17,497 bases of DNA from Thermoleophilia bacterium (GTDB lineage: Bacteria > Actinomycetota > Thermoleophilia > Miltoncostaeales > Miltoncostaeaceae), in the NCBI GenBank assembly GCA_029861485.1, contig JAOTZF010000007.1:1-17497 (forward strand). Reading direction: 5' to 3'. Positions 1-8,386 of the stretch are shown here, piece after piece. The position numbers were made by a program, and so were the translations under genes. The notes under the pieces are model-generated. The model searched no databases. It was not told the origin of the DNA and saw nothing but the letters and a program-made list of their open reading frames with translations. Within the stretch, counting starts at the first letter, position 1. Each line of letters starts with the position of its first letter.

Positions 1-207
1 GTCCGCGGTCGCAGCGTCGCTTCGCGCCATGCCGCCGTTCTACCACTCGCCGCGTGCCCGGGTCAGGTGGGTATTTCCTTGGCAGAGGTACAGGCCGTGC
101 CGTGCAGGAGCATGGCCCGGGGTTGCCATTCACTCGCCGGAGATATCTCTATTTGCAGGTACTTCCTGTGGGGAACACGACTAGCGTCCCGTCCCTCCCC
201 AGCCGGG

Positions 208-235
208 TTGCATCACCTGACGCCCCGGCTAATGG
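208..235 (+). promoter_or_regulatory. Candidate sigma70-like promoter of the secreted-protein gene
   Basis: A TTGCAT hexamer at 208–213 and a TAATGG hexamer at 230–235 are separated by 16 bases, a workable -35/-10 arrangement. It would start transcription near 242 and leave a leader of about 28 bases before the ATG at 270, which has a ribosome binding site. The -10-like core is flanked by CGGC (226–229) and GCCG (235–238), a small inverted repeat. This is inferred from sequence only. Confidence 0.35.
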
Positions 236-269
236 CCGCCAAAGCCTCCCCCAAACTGGAGATCCGACA

Positions 270-992
270 ATGAACACCCCCCGCATCGCCCTGCTCGCCG
301 CCGCAGGAACCCTTGCTCTCGGGGCAAGCCTGGCCGTGGCCCACCAGGCCGGCACCCCACCGACGATCGCCTTCCCGACATCAGATGCCGACGCCCGCGC
401 CTGCAACGGCATGTACCCCAACCTCACGGTGAGCTACAAGATGAAGCAGAAGGGAAGCAGCCACCGACCGCGCTCGAAGGTTCGACTGAAGCTGAGACGG
501 GGCGCTCCGCAGACCATCTACACGGTTTGGGTGCGCACGACCGAAGCGAGTCCGTTGACCGGCAAGACCGTAACGCCGCTCATACCGACCCGGCGGTTCG
601 CGAGCTTCGTGCCGGCGACGCCCGACAGCGATCTCGTGGACGAGATCTTCCGGCCGGGCTCCGGTGATGAGGGGCAGGGCAAGAACCTCCGGGGCAACAT
701 CTTCCGCACTGACTCGCGCGGCAACGCCGATTTCGAGGTGAAGGTCGACTATTGGCTTTTCGGGGGCACCCTGCCGTTCGGGAAGGTCGCGCACGGCCTT
801 CCGAGCCTGCCGATCCAAGACTCCACCACCGCCGACGATGATCGCACCCTCACGATCGTCTCCCACTGCGGCGGCGGCGCGCACGGCCTCGTGCCGAGCA
901 CGGCTGAGGACCCTCACCAAAGCTGGTTCCACGTCTCGATGGCCGGCCCGAAGGTGAAGGGCAAGGCGACCAAAATGCTTAAGCGCCGCTAG
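270..992 (+). CDS. Secreted protein of unknown function (240 aa)
   Basis: Residues 1–24 form a classical Sec signal peptide: a short basic start (R5), a hydrophobic core rich in Leu/Ala, and an AVA cleavage site before H25. The mature part has strand-like runs (IYTVWVRT, FEVKVDYWLF, LTIVSH) and a segment with a D-x-x-G-N-A turn, which suggests a beta-sandwich. It has only two cysteines, one early and one near the end, which could form a disulfide, and the C-terminus is rich in Lys/Arg. No transmembrane helix, lipobox or sorting signal follows the signal peptide. The ATG at 270 was chosen because GGAGA lies at 258–262 and the signal peptide begins exactly there; the frame is open further upstream, but that part looks non-coding. 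The stop overlaps the stop of the opposite-strand ORF at 989. I do not recognise the family. Confidence 0.8.
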   Translation: MNTPRIALLAAAGTLALGASLAVAHQAGTPPTIAFPTSDADARACNGMYPNLTVSYKMKQKGSSHRPRSKVRLKLRRGAPQTIYTVWVRTTEASPLTGKTVTPLIPTRRFASFVPATPDSDLVDEIFRPGSGDEGQGKNLRGNIFRTDSRGNADFEVKVDYWLFGGTLPFGKVAHGLPSLPIQDSTTADDDRTLTIVSHCGGGAHGLVPSTAEDPHQSWFHVSMAGPKVKGKATKMLKRR

Positions 993-1183
993 CTCATCTG
1001 GCTGAAGCGCGGGTCGAGGAAGGCGACCCGCGCTTCGCCCACCTGAATTGCCTCGGCAGTTTGCCCGGAGCCGAGATCGACGACGACTCTCTGTGCCATG
1101 CCGGGGATGCCGTGGTAGCGGAAGGGGCGCACCGCGAGCACGCTGACCGGCTTCGTATTCCCGCTCGGGAAGCGGAGTGACAT
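989..1183 (-). CDS. Short hypothetical ORF with coding bias (64 aa)
   Basis: This opposite-strand ORF reads from an ATG at 1183. Counting codons by hand, about 53 of 63 third positions are G or C, against about half of second positions, which is the periodicity of a real gene in this genome. The product is small and soluble-looking (VSVLAVRPFRYHGIPGMAQRVVVDLG..., ending LDPRFSQMS), with no signal peptide or helix long enough for a membrane. A GTG at 1210 would add nine residues; an in-frame TAA lies just upstream of it. Neither start has a visible Shine-Dalgarno sequence. The stop shares a CTAG with the stop of the secreted-protein gene. It may be a small gene or the surviving 3' end of a longer, decayed one. 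Its 3' part also contains a perfect 13-bp inverted repeat that could be the neighbour's terminator. No family recognised. Confidence 0.5.
   Translation of the reverse strand: MSLRFPSGNTKPVSVLAVRPFRYHGIPGMAQRVVVDLGSGQTAEAIQVGEARVAFLDPRFSQMS
1004..1036. terminator. Perfect 13-bp inverted repeat, candidate terminator
   Basis: Arms at 1004–1016 and 1024–1036 are fully complementary around a 7-base loop, beginning 12 bases after the stop of the secreted-protein gene. There is no T-tract, so if it ends transcription it is not a classical intrinsic terminator. The same bases code for the C-terminus of the opposite-strand ORF, so the repeat may serve both uses. Confidence 0.45.
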
Positions 1184-1410
1184 GGTGTCGCCGCGCGAGA
1201 ATCGCCGCACGGCCGCAGGTTAGCTCGACAGCGCGGCGCACGGGCCGGAGGAGGGGCGCCCGCCCATCGGCCCGGGGTGCGGGATGCCGCGCGGTTGCGC
1301 TCGGCGTCACCCACGTCTTCTGGATGCTCGTCGCCGGGATGAAGCACCGGTCGCAGTGAGCCGCTTGCCTGCGTGACATCTTCGCCGTCGGCCTGGCCTC
1401 GGCTCGTCCC

Positions 1411-1428
1411 GTGGGACTAGAGTCCCAC
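1411..1428. promoter_or_regulatory. Perfect palindrome at a gene start; possible promoter core or operator
   Basis: GTGGGACTAGAGTCCCAC has perfect 8-base arms around a 2-base centre and ends two bases before the ATG at 1431. Its middle, TAGAGT at 1418–1423, fits the TANNNT form of an actinobacterial -10 element at the right distance for a leaderless transcript starting at the ATG. The core GGGACT-NN-AGTCCC also matches the inner part of the mycobacterial DosR box (TTSGGGACTWWAGTCCCSAA) except for the centre. A further GTCCC at 1406–1410 can pair with GGGAC at 1413–1417, so two hairpins compete. Function is inferred. Confidence 0.5.
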
Positions 1429-1430
1429 TC

Positions 1431-1898
1431 ATGAGCGATGACCCGTGGGAGACCTGGGAAGCTCAATTCGAGCGGGAGCGCCAGCCACGCCGCCGTCAGC
1501 TACGGCCGACGGACTATCTGCTGATGGCCGGGGTGGCGATCGTCTTCCTGCTCGGTTCGATCATCATCATCGGCGGCGCCTTGGTCATCGAGCCCCAAGC
1601 GACGCAGTCCACCTCGGAGTGGCGGCTGTCGAGTTCCGAGGGCGGATGTCGCGCCACCGACACAGCGGGGCACGAGTTCAACGGCCAGCTCACGAACCTG
1701 TCCGATACGCCGCGCGATTTTCGGGTGAGCGTCGCGTTCGAAGTCGATCGCCGCAGGGTCGCCCAGGCCAATCAGAGCTTCTCCGGGGTGGCCCCCGGAG
1801 ACACGGTCATCGTGGCGATCCGCTCTCTTGCGAGCTTCCCCGACGAGTTGCCGGACGTGACCTGCCGCACCGAAGTGCGGCACTCCGCCGCGTCCTAG
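1431..1898 (+). CDS. Single-pass membrane protein with an extracytoplasmic beta domain (155 aa)
   Basis: An N-terminal acidic and then Arg-rich cytoplasmic stretch (residues 1–28) is followed by one strong transmembrane helix at about 29–52 (LLMAGVAIVFLLGSIIIIGGALVI). The positive-inside rule places the rest, about 100 residues, outside. That part has alternating strands with a pattern like FxLYD/DUF3426-type immunoglobulin-like domains: G-Q-L-T-N-L-S, then V-A-F-E-V, then G-V-x-P-G-D-T-V. C73 and C145 could form a disulfide across the domain. The ATG is preceded by a palindrome instead of a ribosome binding site, so leaderless translation is plausible. It lies 49 bases before leuS on the same strand and could be co-transcribed with it. 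Domain assignment is by pattern only. Confidence 0.8.
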   Translation: MSDDPWETWEAQFERERQPRRRQLRPTDYLLMAGVAIVFLLGSIIIIGGALVIEPQATQSTSEWRLSSSEGGCRATDTAGHEFNGQLTNLSDTPRDFRVSVAFEVDRRRVAQANQSFSGVAPGDTVIVAIRSLASFPDELPDVTCRTEVRHSAAS

Positions 1899-1947
1899 CC
1901 CGAAGGGTGCAAACGGCCGCCGGGGCGGCTGGCAAACTGCGGCGCGG

Positions 1948-4761
<2,814 letters not shown>

Positions 4762-4884
4762 AAGCGAGCGCGGTGCGAGGCCGGTGTGACGGCGAGGCGG
4801 TTGGCTACTTGCGCCGCCAGCCCGCGACTCCCTGATTCACCCTCGTGGAGCTGCTTCGGGTGCGCGTCGAGCGCGAGCGTGGCT

Positions 4885-4905
4885 CCCGGCAGTGGAGCTG
4901 CCGGG
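4885..4905. terminator. Stable 8-bp hairpin downstream of leuS
   Basis: CCCGGCAG at 4885–4892 pairs perfectly with CTGCCGGG at 4898–4905 around the loop TGGAG. It lies about 125 bases after the leuS stop and has no T-run, so termination is possible but not shown. It could equally be part of a structured RNA. Confidence 0.35.
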
Positions 4906-5006
4906 CGTGCATGAAGCCGCCACCACGGCTCTGGATGGCGCTCGTGACGGGCGCCTGATCTGGTCCATCTCGGCTACTTCGCTGGTCGATGGTAGATACT
5001 GGCGTT

Positions 5007-5049
5007 TGGGCCTTTGCCGTAGATTAGGAAAAATTGCAGTGAAGGCCCA
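5007..5049. repeat. 8-bp inverted repeat enclosing an A-rich loop
   Basis: TGGGCCTT at 5007–5014 and AAGGCCCA at 5042–5049 are exact complements around a 27-base, A-rich loop; TGC (5015–5017) and GCA (5036–5038) inside could extend the fold. It ends about 60 bases before the start of the small ORF at 5111, so it would lie in that gene's leader if transcription begins upstream. No known riboswitch class matched by eye. Confidence 0.4.
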
Positions 5050-5110
5050 TAGTGCGCAAAGATAGGAATCAGCCTCCACCGAATCTCCCAAGAGAGTGAT
5101 CCCCCCTCAG

Positions 5111-5374
5111 ATGGGAAACGAGGACGTGAACGCAGATCCGACAGACGGCCCCGGGCGCCCGGACCCCCGGCCGGTGCCGGTGGAAGTTGTGGTATCTGGC
5201 GACATCAAGACCACGCTGGACTCCCTCATCGACCGCGGCTGGGCGGTGGACTGGGAGCTGGGTGACACGGTGACGTGCCACCTGATCCTCTTCTCGAGCC
5301 GTCGCATACAGGGCGTTGGAGCCGACGCCAACGCAGCCGCCCGGGCGGCCATTAGAGAACTCGACGCGATCTAG
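5111..5374 (+). CDS. Small hypothetical protein (87 aa)
   Basis: Codons carry the strong third-position G+C bias of a real gene. Residues 1–22 are polar and Pro-rich and probably disordered. They are followed by a strand (VEVVVSG), a helix (TTLDSLIDRG), two strands (WAVDWELG, TCHLILFSSR) and an Ala-rich C-terminal helix (ADANAAARAAIRELDAI). A compact alpha/beta fold is likely, without membrane segments; one Cys is present. The start is uncertain: ATG at 5111 is used here, GTG at 5096 would add five residues, and GTG at 5126 has GAGG close upstream. The stop is 19 bases before the acetyltransferase start, suggesting one transcription unit. Family not recognised. Confidence 0.7.
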   Translation: MGNEDVNADPTDGPGRPDPRPVPVEVVVSGDIKTTLDSLIDRGWAVDWELGDTVTCHLILFSSRRIQGVGADANAAARAAIRELDAI

Positions 5375-5393
5375 TTCTCGATAGCGTGAGCCC

Positions 5394-5948
5394 GTGGGCT
5401 CGCGCCAATCGACCGTCATCTACCGAGGCGCCGAGATCCAGACCGCCCGCCTAACCCTGAGGGCCTTGGATCTGCCGGCAGTGGAGGCCATGTGGCGGGA
5501 GGACCTCGAGACTCTCGCGGGCCTCACGGGCCTCAGCTGGCCGGCCGAGGCGCCGCCGACGCTGGCCGAGCATCTGCCACTGGTCTGCCGCCGGCTGGAG
5601 GAGGGAGACGATCCCGCCTGGTGGATCCGGTCGATCGCGGCTGACGGGTCGCCGCAGCCGCTCGGGGCGGCCGGGTTCAGCGGGCCCCCGGACGACCACG
5701 GCCTGGTCTGGGTCGGCTACGCGCTCTATGCCGAGCATCGCGGCGCGGGCTTCGCGACCGAGGCGGTTGGCGCCCTGGTTGACTGGGCCTTCACACATCA
5801 GCAGGTGCCGGCGGTGCTTGCGGTCATCGCGCCCGAGAACCACCAGAGCCGGGCCGTCGCGAGCCGGGTGGGGATGCGCTTTCACAGCCAAGACGACCAC
5901 ATTGCCGTTTACCGGGTCACGCGTGGGCAGTGGGAGCTGCGCGAGTGA
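5394..5948 (+). CDS. GNAT-family N-acetyltransferase, RimJ/RimL type
   Basis: The protein should transfer an acetyl group from acetyl-CoA to an amine, possibly a protein N-terminus or small molecule; the substrate cannot be read from sequence. The N-terminal TARLTLRAL (17–25) is the typical opening strand of the Acetyltransf_3 (RimJ/RimL) group. Motif A, binding the CoA pyrophosphate, is at 116–121 (RGAGFA) after the strand WVGYALYAEH. Motif B is PENHQSRAVASRVGMRF at about 147–163, with the Asn and Ser usual for this group. The 184-residue length is normal. The GTG at 5394 is the only start that keeps the whole domain, but it has no clear ribosome binding site. The stop overlaps the birA start as GTGA. 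Confidence 0.88.
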   Translation: MGSRQSTVIYRGAEIQTARLTLRALDLPAVEAMWREDLETLAGLTGLSWPAEAPPTLAEHLPLVCRRLEEGDDPAWWIRSIAADGSPQPLGAAGFSGPPDDHGLVWVGYALYAEHRGAGFATEAVGALVDWAFTHQQVPAVLAVIAPENHQSRAVASRVGMRFHSQDDHIAVYRVTRGQWELRE

Positions 5949-6733
5949 TCGCGGACGTCATCGACCCGAAGGCCCTTCAAGCCGCGCTGAGCTCACCGCT
6001 TGCGGGTCCGGTGGAGTGGCATGCGCAGGTCGGATCGACCAACGATCTCGCCGCTGAGCGCGCCCGGTCAGGTGCGCCGGAGGGAACTTTGGTCGGCGCC
6101 GATCACCAGACGGCCGGCCGCGGCCGCAGGGGTCGCGAATGGCGCGACAGCGGGGGGTCCGACATCGCGATGTCGCTCGTGCTGCGCCCCAGCGAGGCCC
6201 GGGCGGCGAGCCTGCTGTCGTTGCTCGTCGCACTGGGCGTCGCCGAGGGGCTCGCCGGGTTGATCGAGGAGCGGGTGGAGCTGGTCTGGCCGAATGACGT
6301 GGTGGCAAACGGGCGCAAGCTCAGCGGCATTCTCTGCGAGCTGGCCTGGGAGGGCGGCAGCGTGCAATGGGTGGTCGCAGGGGTCGGCATCAACGTCAGG
6401 CCCGTCCCGCAGGTGGCCGACGCTCGCTGGCAGCCGGGATCGTTGCGCGAGAGTGGTTTCATGGGCTCACGCCATGACGTGGTGGTCGCCGTGCTCCGTG
6501 CGATCGGGCGCCAGTACGGCATGTGGCAGGCGATCGGTAGCGCCGGGGTCGTGAGTGGCTTCAGCGCGAGGGATCCTCTGAAGGGGCGCCGTATCGAGGT
6601 GGACCTCGGCGACGGGTCGGCACCGGTAAGCGGCGAGGCCGCCGGCATCGACCCGCAGGGCCGGCTGCGCGTGCTGACGCCGGAGGGTGAGCGCCAGTTC
6701 GCGGTCGGTGAGGTCGTCAGGGTAGATCACTAG
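5945..6733 (+). CDS. birA: Biotin–[acetyl-CoA carboxylase] ligase, no DNA-binding domain
   Basis: It activates biotin with ATP and attaches it to the biotin carrier protein of carboxylases such as acetyl-CoA carboxylase. Visible signatures are STNDLA (31–36), the adenylate loop GRGRRGREW (58–66), VWPND (114–118), GRKLSGILCE (123–132, with the Lys that contacts biotinyl-AMP) and GVGINV (146–151). A C-terminal small beta-barrel domain follows. At 262 residues it lacks the N-terminal winged helix of E. coli BirA, so it is a group I ligase and should not act as a biotin repressor. The start is the GTG at 5945: it overlaps the previous stop (GTGA) and has GGGAG at 5932–5936 in front. The stop shares one base with the next GTG, so the three genes are probably translated from one message. 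Confidence 0.95.
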   Translation: MIADVIDPKALQAALSSPLAGPVEWHAQVGSTNDLAAERARSGAPEGTLVGADHQTAGRGRRGREWRDSGGSDIAMSLVLRPSEARAASLLSLLVALGVAEGLAGLIEERVELVWPNDVVANGRKLSGILCELAWEGGSVQWVVAGVGINVRPVPQVADARWQPGSLRESGFMGSRHDVVVAVLRAIGRQYGMWQAIGSAGVVSGFSARDPLKGRRIEVDLGDGSAPVSGEAAGIDPQGRLRVLTPEGERQFAVGEVVRVDH

Positions 6734-7734
6734 TGCGGGCGGCGGTCTACCACGGGGCCGGGCGGGTGAGCCTGGACGACGTGCCCGAACCGCAGCTGCC
6801 ACTCGGCGGTCTGCTCATCGACGTCAGCGTCTGCGGTATCTGCGGCTCGGACCTCATGAACTGGTATCAGGACACCAAGGCCCCCAGCGTGCTGGGCCAC
6901 GAACCGGTCGGCGTCGTCATGGACGGAGAGGTGGGGGAGATCCGCCCCGGACAGCGGGTCTACGTGCACCACCACGTCCCGTGCATGGACTGCGAGCTCT
7001 GCCGGAGCGGCCGCCACACCCTCTGCCCGAACTTCCGCCGCAGCCGGATCGACCCCGGAGGGCTCGCGGAGCGCGTCGCGGTTCCCGACGAGATCGCGCG
7101 CCTCGATGTGCTGCCCGTGCCCGACGGCCTCAGCGACGCGGCAGCGTCCATCATCGAGCCGCTCGCCTGCGTGCTACGTGGCCAGCGCATGGCCGGGGTC
7201 GGCTCGGGCAGCCGCATCGCCGTCGTGGGGTGCGGCTCGATGGGTTTGCTGGAGATGGGGGCGGCCGCGGCCGCGGGAGCCGAGGCGGTGGTCGGTGTCG
7301 AGCCTCGCGCGGAACGGCGTCGAGTTGCCCAGCAATCGGGCTACCCGGCGCTGCCGAGTCCCGACCCCGACCGAGTCGCCGGGGCGCTCGGCGGTCTGGC
7401 GGACGCCGTGTTCGTGTGCACGTCCAACCCACGGGCGATCGCGTCCGCTCTCGAGCTCGCCGGGCCGGGCGGGGTGGTGCAGTTGTTCGCGCCACCGGCG
7501 CCCGGCACCCCCGTCGCATTGGACCTCGGCGCGGTGTGGTTCCGGGAGGTCTCGATCCAGTCGACCTACTCAGCGGGCCCCGAGGACACCCGTGCGGCGC
7601 TCGGGCTGCTCAGCCGCGGCGGGATCGACGGCGAGGCCCTGATCAGCCACCGCCTGAGCTTGACCGAGGTCGAGGAGGCGTTTCGCTTGGCCCGGAGCGG
7701 CGAGGCGCTGAAGGTGCTGGTCGAGATCGACTAG
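6733..7734 (+). CDS. Zinc-dependent medium-chain alcohol dehydrogenase
   Basis: This is an NAD(P)-dependent oxidoreductase of the sorbitol/threonine dehydrogenase side of the medium-chain family. Catalytic zinc ligands are C34 (VCGICGSD), H56–E57 (LGHEPVG) and E142 (IIEPLACV). The structural zinc site is C84, C87, C90 and C98 (PCMDCELCRSGRHTLC). The Rossmann motif is GCGSMG at 166–171, and E190 at the end of the second strand favours NAD over NADP by general rule. Length 333 is normal. The exact substrate cannot be told. The GTG start overlaps the birA stop by one base (TAGTG), an unusual partner for a biotin ligase. It converges on the cupin gene, with 16 bases between stops. Confidence 0.93.
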   Translation: MRAAVYHGAGRVSLDDVPEPQLPLGGLLIDVSVCGICGSDLMNWYQDTKAPSVLGHEPVGVVMDGEVGEIRPGQRVYVHHHVPCMDCELCRSGRHTLCPNFRRSRIDPGGLAERVAVPDEIARLDVLPVPDGLSDAAASIIEPLACVLRGQRMAGVGSGSRIAVVGCGSMGLLEMGAAAAAGAEAVVGVEPRAERRRVAQQSGYPALPSPDPDRVAGALGGLADAVFVCTSNPRAIASALELAGPGGVVQLFAPPAPGTPVALDLGAVWFREVSIQSTYSAGPEDTRAALGLLSRGGIDGEALISHRLSLTEVEEAFRLARSGEALKVLVEID

Positions 7735-7738
7735 CGAG

Positions 7739-7759
7739 GGCGCCGGACCGCTAGGCGCC
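7739..7759. terminator. Candidate bidirectional hairpin between convergent genes
   Basis: GGCGCC occurs at 7739–7744 and again at 7754–7759; being self-complementary, the copies can pair as a 6-bp stem around a 9-base loop. It covers the gap between the dehydrogenase stop and the cupin stop and would work for either strand. There is no T-tract on the + side. Confidence 0.3.
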
Positions 7760-8116
7760 ACCGCCGCGTCGCCGATCGGCCGGTGCCGTGCAGAAGAATC
7801 CGAGCGGCGAATCGGCGGCCGCGTGCAGCTGATGCAGCTCCGCGGCGGAGACGAACACGGCATCTCCCTCGGAGACCGCATGGAGCTGCGATCCGAGCCG
7901 CACCTCGCCGCGGCCCTCGGCGATGACGATGGCGTGCTCGTGCGCGTGCCGCTCGAGCCGCGACGAGCCGCCGGCCGGAAGGCGGAAGAAGCGCAGCTCG
8001 GTCTGCCTCGCGCCAGCGCGGCGCCCGACGAGTACGTGCCGCTCCGCTCCGGACGCGTACGCCCGCGGCTCGATGCCTTCCCAGCCCGTGCCGGTGCGCC
8101 GTGTGATGCTCCCCAT
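7751..8116 (-). CDS. Small single-domain cupin protein (121 aa)
   Basis: The region from residue 41 on is a cupin beta-barrel. Motif 1 is GGSSRLERHAHEHAIVIAEG (49–68), with H57, H59 and H61 as likely metal ligands and E67 before the turn Gly. Motif 2 is GDAVFVSAAELHQLHA (84–99), with H95 or H98 as the last ligand. Such small cupins range from enzymes to sugar or phenolic-acid sensors, and no substrate can be assigned. The first 40 residues are Arg-rich and the C-terminus ends in a short basic/Gly tail. The ATG at 8116 has no Shine-Dalgarno (the upstream strand is pyrimidine-rich), so leaderless or weakly initiated translation is possible. It is transcribed away from the tRNA genes. Confidence 0.87.
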   Translation of the reverse strand: MGSITRRTGTGWEGIEPRAYASGAERHVLVGRRAGARQTELRFFRLPAGGSSRLERHAHEHAIVIAEGRGEVRLGSQLHAVSEGDAVFVSAAELHQLHAAADSPLGFFCTAPADRRRGGGA

Positions 8117-8132
8117 CGGAGGGGAGGCTACG

Positions 8133-8145
8133 GGGCCATATGCCC
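8133..8145. promoter_or_regulatory. GGGC-CATAT-GCCC inverted repeat upstream of the cupin gene
   Basis: Four-base arms enclose an A+T-rich core, 17 bases from the cupin start. On the minus strand the core (CATATGG) could serve as a -10 element for the cupin gene. Weak on its own; listed because similar arrangements occur at other starts in this window. Confidence 0.25.
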
Positions 8146-8172
8146 TCCCGCGCAGGGAGTTCTCGGAGGATG

Positions 8173-8190
8173 CTGCGGTATAGTCCGCAG
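8173..8190 (+). promoter_or_regulatory. tRNA promoter core: TATAGT inside a 6-bp palindrome
   Basis: TATAGT at 8179–8184 is a good -10 element about 25 bases before tRNA-His. It is framed by CTGCGG (8173–8178) and CCGCAG (8185–8190), an exact inverted repeat. No good -35 hexamer is visible upstream. Transcription would start near 8191 and give an 18-base leader before the tRNA. The palindrome may be an operator or part of how the local sigma factor recognises the site. Confidence 0.5.
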
Positions 8191-8208
8191 GCTGGCGTCT
8201 CGGCGCGT

Positions 8209-8281
8209 GGTGAACGTAGCTCAGTGGTAGAGCTCCGGCTTGTGGTGCCGGCGGTCGCGGGTTCGAATCCCGTCGTTCACC
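8209..8281 (+). tRNA. tRNA-His, anticodon GTG
   Basis: The cloverleaf is complete. The acceptor GTGAACG (8210–8216) pairs with CGTTCAC (8274–8280). The D-stem is GCTC/GAGC, the anticodon stem CCGGC/GCCGG has loop TTGTGGT and anticodon GTG at 8242–8244, and the T-arm carries TTCGAAT. The histidine identity pair is visible as G at 8209 (position -1) opposite C at 8281 (position 73). CCA is not encoded, so it must be added by the CCA-adding enzyme. It lies 20 bases before tRNA-Leu and shares its promoter. Confidence 0.97.
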
Positions 8282-8301
8282 CTCCTACGGGGCGCCAGCC
8301 G

Positions 8302-8385
8302 GCGGGCGTGGCGGAACTGGCAGACGCGCTAGGTTTAGGTCCTAGTGGGAGAAATCCCGTGGAGGTTCGAGTCCTCTCGCCCGCA
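8302..8385 (+). tRNA. tRNA-Leu, anticodon TAG
   Basis: This is a class II tRNA of 84 bases. The acceptor GCGGGCG (8302–8308) pairs with CGCCCGC (8378–8384), with discriminator A at 8385. The anticodon stem CTAGG/CCTAG holds loop TTTAGGT, giving anticodon TAG at 8336–8338, which reads CUA and CUG. A long variable arm (TGGGAG-AAA-TCCCGT) and a normal T-arm are present. CCA is not encoded. The tig ATG begins two bases after the discriminator, so 3' maturation of this tRNA necessarily creates the 5' end of the tig message. Confidence 0.97.
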
Positions 8386-8386
8386 T

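Larger units (their letters stand above)
4762..5110. other. Intergenic stretch without a convincing gene
   Basis: These 349 bases after leuS contain no frame with the third-position G+C bias of the neighbouring genes. The right half (about 4990–5070) is clearly more A+T-rich than its surroundings. Two inverted repeats stand out (4885–4905 and 5007–5049, listed separately), and a TCTC-CCAA-GAGA mini-hairpin lies near 5084–5095. It could hold the leuS terminator, a promoter and structured leader for the next gene, or a small RNA. No known riboswitch, SRP RNA, RNase P or tmRNA core was recognised. Confidence 0.5.

Noticed and set aside
54..269. Upstream extension of the secreted-protein gene to an earlier start
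   Set aside because: The extra 72 residues lack coding bias, would bury the signal peptide inside the protein, and have no ribosome binding site, whereas ATG 270 has one.
1177..1359. Plus-strand ORF ending in VTHVFWMLVAGMKHRSQ
   Set aside because: The end looks protein-like, but most of the frame is Arg/Ala-rich shadow sequence opposite the better-supported minus-strand ORF, and there is no initiation signal.
1916..1929. Hairpin upstream of leuS as a T-box or riboswitch
   Set aside because: It is only a 5-bp G+C stem with a 4-base loop; no specifier loop, antiterminator or T-box consensus is present.
4834..5070. Open frame after leuS (…DGRLIWSISATSLVDGRYWRLGL…)
   Set aside because: There is no start codon or ribosome binding site, and codon use in its second half is A/T-ending, unlike every real gene here. 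It could be a relic but cannot be supported.
5930..5944. birA start 15 bases upstream of the GTG at 5945
   Set aside because: The overlap form GTGA and the GGGAG at 5932–5936 fit only the start at 5945.
8345..8386. Longer trigger factor starting at GTG 8345
   Set aside because: That start lies within the variable arm of tRNA-Leu, and the added residues are translated tRNA sequence.
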